The position numbers and the translations under genes are program-made. Below the pieces are notes generated by a model. It ran no database searches. It had not been told where the DNA came from and saw only the letters and a program-made list of their open reading frames with translations. This document shows positions 30,375-42,300 of a DNA stretch of 64,000 nucleotides, piece after piece. Location of the stretch: NCBI GenBank assembly GCA_963930655.1, contig OZ005609.1, forward strand, positions 16,751,001-16,815,000, in the 5' to 3' direction. How positions within the stretch are numbered: position 1 is the first letter of the stretch; each line of letters opens with the position of its first letter. Origin of the DNA: Myrica gale (taxonomy: Eukaryota; Streptophyta; Magnoliopsida; Fagales; Myricaceae).

Positions 30375-33300
30375 GTACGGTGCATACAGTAACTACCCTG
30401 TTTTGTTTCTTTTTTTCTCTTTTTTTGGTTGTTCCCAATGCCTCGGAAATGCAATTTGGTTGTTGTTGCGTTTCGATTCATTTGCTTCCAGAAACTCCCC
30501 TTGGTTGTTGGCTGTGATGGCTATTTATTGGTTAGCGAATTGTGGTTATTGCCCTTCTTCTCACTGGTGAATTGGGTTTGATCAATTTTCAATTTTCAAA
30601 TTTCATTCTCTTTCGTCACTTTTGGTTTTAAATAATGGAGCAAAAGGAAGGGGCAAACAGTTTCCATTTTGCTATTTTCTTGTCTATTTGTATGTGTACG
30701 TTGTTTTTCTTTTCTCTCTTCTCTCTTTTGATTGCAGTTTATTTGATTTTATCTTTTCCATGTTTTTCGTCACGTTTTCTATTTCGAGTCCACACAGAAA
30801 TGCATTTCACGGGGTAAATTGTTATGGGTCTCATTCGTTGGTTGTCTAAATTTGCCTCTGTCTTTGTTTTATTTATTATTTCTATGCCTTCTCTTTACTC
30901 GACTGAACTGTAAAATATCTATTCTGCCCCTTTATTGATAATAAACTTAAATTTCTGTTGGTTTCTCAATACATATCGTTTTGAGTAGTTCTGTGGGAGG
31001 ATTAGGGATTAGTAAAGCAGTATATTCTTGATTAAAGACAGGAATTCCAATCAACTAGTAATTTCCTGTTATTTGTTATGTAATTTTCTTCTTTTCTTGT
31101 TTCTTTTTCTATTACTCAAGGGTTTAATGTTGTCTTATTGTTTTCTTGAATATTTTTTTATTGGTATTGTGATACCCCAAGCTCACATGGAATGTGAAAG
31201 GAGAATGAATGAGCAAGGAGTAATATAATTGTCAAGTCTCACATAATATCCTTATTAAGTGGAATTAGGCCTTATAATGATTCCGATTGCTTCAAAGTAA
31301 CCTTGACCACTCCTTTTTTAGTATAGTGCAATGGTTTGCACTTAGGGTGTTATATGTCTCCTTCATTGTGGGAATTCCATTTTCTCTATGATTAATATAT
31401 GAACTTTAAAATTCCTTTTATGTGAGTAATCATGTATAGTTAGTGATAGTTGCCGTATTATTGTTCCTTTATCTGCCATAGAAATTTATAAATAAAAAAG
31501 ATGTAAGTTCAATATTTTTTTTTTTGTAAAAAATAGTCTGTTTTTGTATGTATGCTTTGGTGTTTCCTTTTGTGTTTCTCAGTTGTTGATCAATAAGGTC
31601 TATTGTTTCTTTTGCAATTTTTAGGTGGCAATGTAATAGGTGTTTCTTTACTTCTACAGAATTAGTTTGTCTTTACTTATAATAAGTAAAACTTGCCTAG
31701 AAAAAAAAAAGAAGTAAAACCTGATTCTACTAATGTGATGAACCATCTCTGAGGGAAAGTCATGATTACCCTACAGCTCTATGGAGCTTTGTGTGCCTGG
31801 TATTTTTGGTTGCTTGAAGGCATCCATGAAATGTTCTTAAATGTCAAGCTAAATCGTCATTTATGTGCCTTATTTTGCTGTAATTTTTGGAGTCATTTTG
31901 TCACTCCTTGCTTTATGCCTGAATAAAGCATGCATTTTTCTGTTAGCTCTGTGCATCTTCTTATTTTCTCCTTCTCTCTCTCCCTTCTTCTCTTCATAGC
32001 CAACTGGTACTTTTCCATTTTGGGTTGGACATATGGAGAGTTAACCCATGTATGTGATTGGGATGACAGGAAAAGGATTTTCATCTCATATTGTTTCTTT
32101 TCTTTTTCCTTTTTTTTGTGGGGGGGGGGGTTGCGGGGAGAAGCTGGCAATACAAATAGAAAACATAGGAAAGAAGACCTCTTACTTTTCTATGATTGTG
32201 GCATATGCGACTTGAACCCCCTTACTCTTCCATTTAACATTTTGCTTTTTGGGGGTTTTTCTCTGTTGACCTTTATGAGGTCATGGTTGAATTGAAGTGA
32301 GAGTTTATCTTGAAGGTAGACAATACGGAAGGCAATGATTTGGAGATTTCAAGAGTATTGATTTTGGATGAATGAGCACTGTGAAATTATTGTTCCTTTT
32401 ATCTCAATAGTTTTTATGAGTTCTGATATTATGAACTTATTTGTTTATCTACCATTGTTCGTGATCCATGGTATAAACTTCTTCATCAATGTAATTGCAG
32501 ATGCAATGTGGCAGGTGAACTTGCTGTCAAGTGAAACGATGGACCCTGGGCCATATCCTGAACGTCCTGGAGAGCCAGATTGCTCCTATTATATAAGAAC
32601 AGGCCTATGCAGATTTGGGGTGACATGTAGATTTAATCATCCTCCTAACAGGAAGCTGGTACGAGCTGCACCATAGTTGGAAAAATCTTTTGGACTCATT
32701 AAAATATGAGTGAGGAGCTTTGGTGTATTGTTATGAGGATCTTACATTATCCATGTAATACCCCCAGTCTCACCCAGAATGAGAAGAGGAAGAAAGGGAG
32801 GCAATCAAGTCCCTTACTAGATTTTGACTAACTGGAACTAAGTTTTATAATGACGCCAAAACACTTTCAAATGTACTCTTGACTAGTTCTTTTGAAGTTA
32901 AAATGAGGATGTGGCCAATACTTCTTTGAAGTATTACAAATGGTATCTGAGCGAGACCTTGTAACCACTAAGGTGGGAGAGGGGACCTAGTAACCACAAA
33001 CGTGGGATCGGTAGACCTTAAATAAATCACTAATGGAGTAAGGAAGGGAGTCAAGTCCCACATTGGACCCTTATTAGTTGAAGTTTTTTTTTATTTGTCC
33101 CTTATTTGTTAAAGTTGAGCCTTATAATAACTCCAAGAGAATTGAAAGTCAACCTTCATGAGTCATTTTGAAGTTAAAAGTACAGATGTGAGGGGTGTTG
33201 CAATCCAGTTCGATGCCTTTAAGTTCTCATACCAGAGTCTAATAGGTTTATTCAAGTGCATATAGCTAAAGACACATGAACCATTGCATCATGTTGTCCT

Positions 33301-36300
33301 TGCTGTCAAATTGATACTCTGTCCTATTCTTGTTTATCGTTATCATCTTTATAGCCTTCCTGTAGAATTGCCTCAAAGTGGACAAGAGTTCTGTAGTTTT
33401 CCTGTCTGGTTCTAGGTTAGACTACTATGGCTAGTATTTGTGATGTACATATATGATTTGATTAAACTTCCTGGAAAATACAAATCCAGAGTGGGGGTCA
33501 TGAGACGAATATAGTTTCAGATGGATATGCATGCTTTCCTGCACATAATTAAACAAGTGTGATTAGACAGCTAAGTTTGAAGAAACCAGCTCTAATGCTC
33601 CGCTGTACTTTATCATGCTTCATGTACTTTTTAACTCAGTTGGTATACTTCATGTACTAGTGTTATCAGTCATTGAACTTATCTCACAAGTAGTCTTAGG
33701 TTGTGTTTGAGTGATAAATTTTGGGGGGGTTAGATTTGGTGAAAAGGTGAAGAGAGATGATTTTTTATATTTATTATAGTGAAAAGTAATGATGTGATGG
33801 AAAGAGAGATTATATTGTAATTTTTTATTGTGTTAAAATTTTAGAAAGTGTAAAATTTTGTTTAACAAACATAGCTTTAATAGTCTAACATTCCTCGGTT
33901 TGTATTTGGCAAACCTAACTGACTCGATTCTTGTTTATCTAGGCTATTGCCACTGCAAGGATGAAGGGGGAATTTCCAGAAAGATTAGGGCAACCAGAAT
34001 GTCAGGTATGTATTCCCATTTTACTTGCAAAATTGCTTGTTTGATTTATATGGTCTGCATACTTAATTACATTTGGTACGAATTAGTCCACTTCCTTGTA
34101 ACATTTGTATCACGATTTGGCTTCTGTCTATTTAAGCAACAAGTTCTTTGATAGAAGAATAGAAAATAGATAGCGGACAACCTTATCAAATTTTTATGTG
34201 TAAGTGGTATTGAGGAAGAACACACACAGAGAGAGAGAGAGAGAGAGCTTGGGTATCTCAAATCCTGTAAAAAAGTAATATTGACTTCAGATGTTTTTGG
34301 GGTCATGAACTGCTGGGTAGATGCTTGCTTATCTCAAATCGTTCTAATAGTCTTGTGAGGACTTATAAACCTAACTTCTTCAGGAGAAGAACTATCTTCT
34401 TCAAAGAACTTAATTACACTTCACAAGCAGGATGTGCTGTGATGTTGGATTCTTACATCTCTATTTGACTAGGTTGATTACAATGAAGGATGCAAATGAT
34501 CCTGAAGATGACCTAGTCAAATGGGCCCTCACCCATTCTATTTAGAGAAACCCTCAATATTACTGTTTGTGAAATTCCTGCATTGGTTGGGTGTGTGCTC
34601 AATTATGGGTGTAAGTCCTTGTTGGTGTCTCCCTTTACTAACAGAGTTTTAGGTTCAACAGTTTAACTTAGCACTGGAGCCTAGTTTGTATGTTCTTAGA
34701 CTCCACTTGCTGGGTCATTTATATTTCACTCTCCATCTCCGTCTTTGTCTGTCTCTCTTTTTGTTTAATTTCAGTTGTGGTAGGGCTGTGCCCCTTTATT
34801 TCCATTTTGGTTTCAGTTGGGCCCTGAGATAGAGAGGATTGTTAAGATAATTCTACATCAGTTTGGTATGTGCTTGATTATGGGCATTTTTCTTGTTGGC
34901 CATCTTCCTCAGTAGCTAATTTTTTGGGGCAGAAGCTCTAAGAAATATGATAACTGGAGCGTCCATATTGACAGCACATGCATGTACAAGTGCAGAGGGT
35001 GAGTTACCCTCTTTAGGTTGTCTCTCTATTTCATGAAACAAGTGGAATTACAATACTAGCATCCTCAATTTGAGGAGATCAAGAGCAGCAAAATGATGTA
35101 TCTTAAAATAATTGCAAGTGTGGAACCCAGCACAAATGCCGAGTTTTATTTGGTGAATGTAGGACCTTGTCGTGGCCAAATTGAGATCTTGTTGTGCAAA
35201 CTGGGTCCTAGATAGTGAACAAGAAAAAATGATAGATAACCTATACCCATGTTTTTCTTCATTTTGAGGGTTTCTTTTACCTGATTTTCCTTTACATGAT
35301 TTCACCCTATTGTTTCTTTATCTATCAATTAACTTATTCAAACGACCAAGGAGTACATACGAAAAAGTTGGTCAATCAATTCCTTCCCTCACATTTAGGT
35401 GAAAATACATGACCGACCTTGTATTTTAAGAAATTCCATGTTGCTCATGGTTTATTGATGTTCCTTGCATGATTTCACTTTGTTTTTTTTCTTAAAAACA
35501 GGTAAAACAATTATTTTCCTTTAGATATTGTGGAATACATGACATTCCTTGTGTTTTCAGGAATTACATGGTGTTCTGAATAGGAACTGAACATAGATAA
35601 TCTTTCCATTTTTTTTTTTGGAAAGAGTAGCACTACTCGTAGTTTTGAAGGGGGGAAAAGTCACATAGAACGTGTACATAGGGTAGAACATATTGATCTG
35701 AGAATTCTCAATGTGGAGAAAGTGTTCTAAAACTTAGGATAGTTTAGAAATTTAATACTCATTAACTTTGACATTAATAGTTCTCCGTTACGGGAGTAAC
35801 AGATAGAAATTGAATAATAAACTCGAGTAAAACAATGGGGGGGAGTGCGCTAAGTTCTAGAGTTAGGGTTAAGTTTGGGTATCTCATAAAATCCGGGGGA
35901 GGCTGAAATATTGTAACCAATAAAAATTGTTCCATCTTTGTATCAACCTGTGTTTGTGAAGATAAGTAATGAGGCCATTTGGTTTTAAGAGTCCCAGTGG
36001 CTTTTTAGTTGTTAAAATTTTTCACTTATAGTTCTTCCACTTCTCTTTTTAAGGACTTTAGAAGCCCAATTCTTGGGGTCAAGTGGTGTAGATGGATCGC
36101 GTTTTGCATCTCTACTGTGAGATACTCTGTCATTGTGAATGGTACTCCCGAAGGCTTTTTTGGGGGCACTCGTGGTTTGCGCCAAGGTGATCCCCTTTCG
36201 TCTTTTCTGTTTGTTATTGTTATGGAGACACTTAGTAGGATGCTGAACAAGTTAGTTGCGCTTGGTGCCATTGAGGGTTTCAATGTTGGAAGAGGTGGGA

Positions 36301-39300
36301 ATGGTGGGGTGTGTATTTCTCATTTGCTCTTTGCAGATGATACTCTTATCTTGTGTGGGGATGAGGCGAACCAGTTTCGCAATCTTTGCTGCCTTCTTCT
36401 TTGCTTTGAGGCGGTCTCTGGGCTTAAGATCAATCTTTCGAAATCTGAAATTATTCTTATTGGTGAGGTGGGCTATGTTCGTGACTTGGCTGGAATTTTG
36501 GGTTGTAGAGTTTCTTCACTCCCTATCACTTATCTTGGTCTTCCTTTGGGAGCCCGTTTTAAGAGCATTCACATTTGGGACAGCATTATTGAACGAACAG
36601 AGAGGAGGTTGGCTGGATGGAAGCGGTGTTATCTATCGAAAGGTGGTAGAGTCACCTTGATCAAGTCCACTCTTGCTAATCTCCCAACTTACTTTTTGTC
36701 TCTTTTCCCTATCCCCTCTTTCGTGGCTTGTAGATTGGAGAAATTACAGAGGGACTTTCTATGGGGTAGAGACGGAATTGATCATAAGTTCCATCTTCTC
36801 AAATGGGATAAGGTGTGCTGCCCCATAAGGAATGGAGGGTTGGGTATTAGGTGGCTGACCACTTTCAACAAGGCTTTACTTGGGAAATGGTTGTGGCACT
36901 TTGCTGTTGAGAGTACTAGTTTGTGGAGGAACATCGTTTTGGAGAAGTATGAGAGTGTGGCAGGTGGGTGGAGGACCCTCCAGATTGGAGGCTCTTATGC
37001 AGTTAGTCTTTGGAGGTTCATCAGTAATGGGTGGTTCTCATTCAGTGAGAACATCCGTTTTGTGGTGGGTTGTGGTAACAGAGTTCGTTTTTGGAGTGAC
37101 CTTTGGTGTGGGGAAAGACCATTGAGACAGGTGTACCCGCTTCTTTTTGCCATAGCTAGGGATAAAGACGCTATGGTGGTGGATAATTGGGATGAGAATT
37201 CTGGGGGGGGCCTTGGAACATTCAGTTCGTTAGGGCGGCTAATGACTGGGAGTTGGAGATGTTTTCATCCTTCTTTTCGTTACTTTTTCCCAAGACCATC
37301 AGAAGTGGGGTTGAAGATAGGTTGTGTTAGGTGGGATCCAAATCTGGAAATTTCTCCGTGCAGTCGATGTATGGGATACTTTCTTGCAATCCTAGTGTTC
37401 CTTTTCCGTGGCGGCAGATTTGGAGGTCCTCCGTCCCTATGAGAGTTTCCTTTTTTGTGTGGGAAGCTGCCCAGCTTGACCATTGACAACCTTAAAAGCA
37501 GGGGCCTTTGCTTACTTGATTGGTGCTTCCTTTGCAAATGTACTGGGGAATCGGTGGATCATCTCCTCCTTCATTGTTCGGTGGCTAGGGCTCTTTGGTA
37601 TCATGTGTTTAGCATTATGAACTTTTGTTGGGTTATGCCCTCTAGGGTGATTGAAGTGTTGTGTTCTCTTTTTTTATGGGCCAATGTTGTGCTAAGCTAT
37701 CCTTTCTCAGATTTTTTCTGATTTCCTTAGTTTTGTAGCTTGTATGGCTTAGGTGTTTCAGTATAGCTCTTTGTACTGTCACTTTTTTTCTTGTTCCTTA
37801 ATAAAGTATTCCTTACTTATCAAAAAAAAAGAAGCCCAATTCTTTGCATGTATTTGTAGTAATTAATGTTTCTGCGTTGTATGGTAGAATTTGCAGATTG
37901 TTCCCATGCCATTAGTCCAGTGATTGTTTCACTGAAAATTTTTCAAAAAGAATGTTTCAACCACCAGTGTCTTTGGCAGGAAAGAAAACGAATGTCGAAG
38001 GAAAATAACATCTTGGGCAATGAATAACATTTTGGTGGGGTTGAAAAAATTATTATTGGGGGCTGTTTGGCTAATTTTTGCCCCAAGCAAATTCTAGCTG
38101 CTAGGTATTGATCTCCGATGTCCTTGTCTCTGAAAGTAGTAGTAAACTACATGTTCATTGGTACCATTATAACATTTTTACTACGACTTCTTCTGAGGCT
38201 TCAAGATATTGATGTTCTAATGTGTGTGCTTATCCACTACCCACTAAGTTTGTTTTAAGGCTTGTTGATGCGTACACATTAGAAAGTATAGTATTTTACA
38301 ACATTGATACCATTATAAGTTTTTACTACGACATCTTCTGAGGCTTCAAGTTATTGAAGTTCTAATTTGTGTGCTTATCCACTACCTCTAAGTTTGTTTT
38401 AAGGCTTGTTGATGCGTACACATTATAAAGTATAGTATTTTACACTATGTTATGGTTTCATCGAAAATTTTCTTTTTTTTGATAAGGCAATCTTATTAAA
38501 GAAAAGAAAGATGACAATACAAGTGACTATATTGACAACTACTAAAGCATACAAGCTAAAAAACTGAGAAAATCCGAAAAATCCACAAAAGGATTGCCTA
38601 AACCCGAATTAGTCCATAGAAACAGAGAATGCAACAAAAAACCCCTCAAAGAAGCCAAAGACACAACCCCATCTTCAAAACATCTCTCATTCCTTTCCCT
38701 CCATAAACTCCACCAAATGCAAGCTGAAATCTTCTTCCAAATAGCCGATGCAATTGGATCCTCAAACTTCCTCTTCCAACAGCGCAAAACATCCACTACC
38801 TTCCTCGGCATAACCCAATCATAGTTAAGAATGCTCAGCACATGCCCCCACATCCCTCTAGCCACCGAGCAGTGAATAAGGATATGATCCATTGTTTCTC
38901 CATCGCTCTTACATAGGTAGCACCACTCAAGCACACAAACCTCTTCCTTCTCAAGTTGTCAATGGTCATAATTTTCCCATGAGTGGCCTCCCAAACAAAG
39001 AATACAACTCTAGGGGGAGCCCAATTCCTCCAATAGGGGGGCCCTCCAGAAGCAAAGCATACATCGATTTCACAGAGAAAACGCCACTCTTTGTACCCCT
39101 CCACATCATTTTATCCTCACCCTCTCTCTTCCTACTCCACGAATAGAGTAAGGAATAAAACTCTGAAAAAACTTTCATCTCTCAATCGTTCATCATCCTA
39201 TCAAAGTGAACATCCCACACAACCACTCTGGATCCCATCTCCATGCAATCAGCCACCCAAGCGTCTTTCCTGCGAGCAAGAGAAAATAATTGAGGAAACT

Positions 39301-42300
39301 CCTCACTCAACGGTCTATCCCCACACCCTTGTCATGCTAGAACCAAATCCTAGAACCGCTCCCCACTACAAACCTAATATGCTCCCTAAAGAAGTTCCAC
39401 CCTCTACTAATGCTTTTCCACAAACTCACACCATAAGAATCCTGAATTACCAAAGTGCTCCAACCACCCTCCTCACACCTATACTTCTCTGTAATGACTG
39501 TCTTCCACAATCTGTCTCTTTTATAATTGAATCGCAAAAGCCATTAACCAAGAAGAGCTTTATTGAACAAGGTCAGCCTTCTGACCCACCAGCACTAATA
39601 GGGGAGCAAACTTTAGCCCACCTAACCAGGTGAAACCTATACTCAAGACCACCGCATCCCCACAAAATTTCTCTTTGAAGCTTCTCCAACCTATTAGTTA
39701 CGGACGTTGGTAAAGGAAAAAGAAACATAAAATATGTAGGAATGCTAGAAAGAGTAGATCTAATCAACGTTAACCTTCCCTCTTTTGAAAGATACATGTG
39801 TTTCCATCCCGCCATCCTTCTTTCAAATCTTTCAACAATGTCATCCCAAATGCTCACACATGTAAACTTAGCACCAAGAGGAAGCCCAAGGTATGTCATC
39901 GGGATGGACGACACTCTACAACCCCAAAATATCCGCCAACCCCTGAACATCCCCCACTCTGCCTATAGGAATAACCTCGGACTTGCCAAGATTAATCCTA
40001 AGACCAGACACCGCCTCAAAACACAAAAGCAAAAATCTCAGATTCCTCACTTGATTCTCAACGTCCTCACAAAAAATCAACGTGTTTTCAGCAAAGAGTA
40101 AATGCGAAATACACACCTCATTACAACCACCTCTCCCGGCCTCAAAACCCTTAATAGCACCTCTTCCAACCGCCTCATTCATCATTTTGCTGAAGGCTTC
40201 CATGACAATCACAAACAATAGGGGTGAAAGAGGATTACTCTGACGCAAACGTCGAGAACTTCCAAAGAAACCCTGAGGAGAGCCACTTCTCCCGAAACCC
40301 GCATCTCCTTAAGAGACAACAAGAATTTCCAATTCACATGGTCATAAGCTTTGTGAATATCAAGTTTGCACATAACTCCCAGAACATTCGACCTCAATCT
40401 TGAATCAATGCACTCATTAGCGATCAAAACAGAGTCCAAAATCTATCTTCTCGCTACAAAGGCATTCTGAGAAGGCGACATGATTTTTATCAGAGCCAAC
40501 TTCAACCTGTTTGCCAACACCTTGGCGAGAATCTTGTACACCCCTCCTACCAAACTTATAGGACAAAAGTCTTTTAATTCCACAACACTTGCTTATTTAG
40601 GAATAAGAACAATAAAAGTAGCATTCATTCATTTAACAAATTTACCCCTCTGGGCAAATTCATGTTTATGGCCATAACATCTCCCTTAACCACCTCCAGC
40701 AAAACTATAAAAAAGCTAAAGAGAATCCATTCGGACCCGGAGCCTTGTCACCATTAAGGTGACAGACCACCCCGATGACCTCATCCTCCTCAAAGGATCT
40801 CTCGATCCAACACGCCCTCTCCTCTGAAATGGAATCAAAATCCAAACCATCCAATGTCGGTCTCCAGGGAAATGGCTCCTTATACAAAGAGCAGTAGAAA
40901 TCAACAATACTATCAAAAATCAGTGACGGATCCTCCACCGGTTCCCCCTCCACTTCCAAACTAGAAATCGAGTTAAGCCTCCTATTCGAGTTGGCCATAC
41001 AGTGGAAAAAATTAGTGCATCTGTCCCCATCTTTAAGCCACAAAGACCTCGATTTTGTCTCCAACTAATCTCTTCCAACTCAATCAAATGATCTAAATCT
41101 CCCAAGACCTCCAGCTTCCTTGCTTTCCTCCTCTCATCAAGGATCCCCCTCTCATCCAAGAAATCAAGAGACAACAACTCGCTTAATAAGGCAGACTTAC
41201 AGAAATTGATATCCCTAAAACTTTCTTAGTTCCACATTCGCAACTTATTCTTCAAAACCTTCAACTTAGAGTCTAGCACAAAGCTCGGAGAACCCTGAAA
41301 TTCAAAAGACTACCACCACTCCTTAATCGAATCCAAAAAAACCGTTCTCCTTCAACCACATATTCTCAAAACGGAAGGGCCTCCTCCCTCCTCTCACCCT
41401 TCCATCCACCAAGAGAATGAGAAAATGGTTCGATTACAGCCGAGAAAACCTTCGCTAAGAAGCCTCCGGAAACAGAGACTCCCAACATGGACAAAATAAG
41501 AAGCGATCAATCCTGGACCATGACTGAGAGGGTCTATTATTGGACCAAGTGAAGGCACCCCCGGATAAAGGGATATCCAATAACCCCATTTATGAGATAA
41601 AATAAGAGAACTCCTCCATATTTGGACCCACCCCTTCACCCCCCAAACGCTCACTAGGAAAGCGAGTGATATTAAAATCTCCCCCAATGCACCACGAAAG
41701 ATCCCACAGAGCTCTCACCCCAACCAACTCATCTCACAACAAACTCCTACTAATAGTCGAGACAAAGAAAGAATCAATACAAGAATCCACCAACTTAATC
41801 ACCCTAGTATCCCACAACAACAAAATATCCCCCGAGAAACGTCTTATCACAACCTTGGACATAACAGCCACCTTGGTCTCCTGAAGACAAACCAAGTCAG
41901 GTTTCCATCCCCTCAACAAATTTCCTACTCCCCTACATTTTGCTCTATCATTGAGCCCCTCACTGTTACCCCTCCTCGAAGAATCGGATTTCCTATCGTA
42001 ATTAATAGAAGACGCTAAACCCTTCATATCTCGTACTAATTTACCATCCTTCCTTCTGGGAGTCTTAAGTCTACTCTGCTCCCTATCTCTTTCCAATGCA
42101 GCAAAAAGACTCAACAAATCGTCCTCATAGCCATTACAAGTCACACCCACCATAAGTCTAAAAGATGACACCATTTCTAACACCCACCCCGAAGCCCCGC
42201 CACTCCTGTGGCACTCAAAATCCTCTCCATCAGGGCCACATACTACCAACAGAGCCCCACACCGATCTGGTTCTTCCCCTTCCACCAAAGACAACTCCCC

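Larger units (their letters stand above)
36060..37844 (+). mobile_element. 5'-truncated LINE in sense orientation in intron 3, with TSD
   Basis: AGAAGCCCAATTCTT at 36,060-36,074 recurs after the poly(A) at 37,830-37,844. The insert (36,075-37,830, about 1.75 kb) starts inside the reverse transcriptase and ends CTTACTTATCAAAAAAAAA. It shares its 3' end with the antisense LINE (38,473-43,229), the 105-bp tail at 48,761-48,865 and the micro-insertion at 4,243. The 5' truncation is typical of incomplete target-primed reverse transcription. A perfect 15-bp TSD implies a fairly recent insertion. Confidence 0.93.

Noticed and set aside
30026-30481. 151-aa minus-strand ORF opposite exon 1
   Set aside because: It is the antisense of the GC-rich leader and exon 1 of the CCCH gene; no domain, and the poly-Ala repeat explains its length.
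32368-32500. N-terminal extension of exon 2 by the open frame from 32,368
   Set aside because: Sequence is T-rich intron ending in TAATTGCAG; the family protein joins exon 1 directly to AMWQ-NL.
32941-32952. Primer-binding site suggesting a full-size retrotransposon in intron 2
   Set aside because: Second LTR end and TSD occur within 450 bp, so it is a TRIM and not a coding element.
39091-39633. 180-aa plus-strand ORF
   Set aside because: Antisense of the LINE reverse transcriptase; composition follows the opposite strand.
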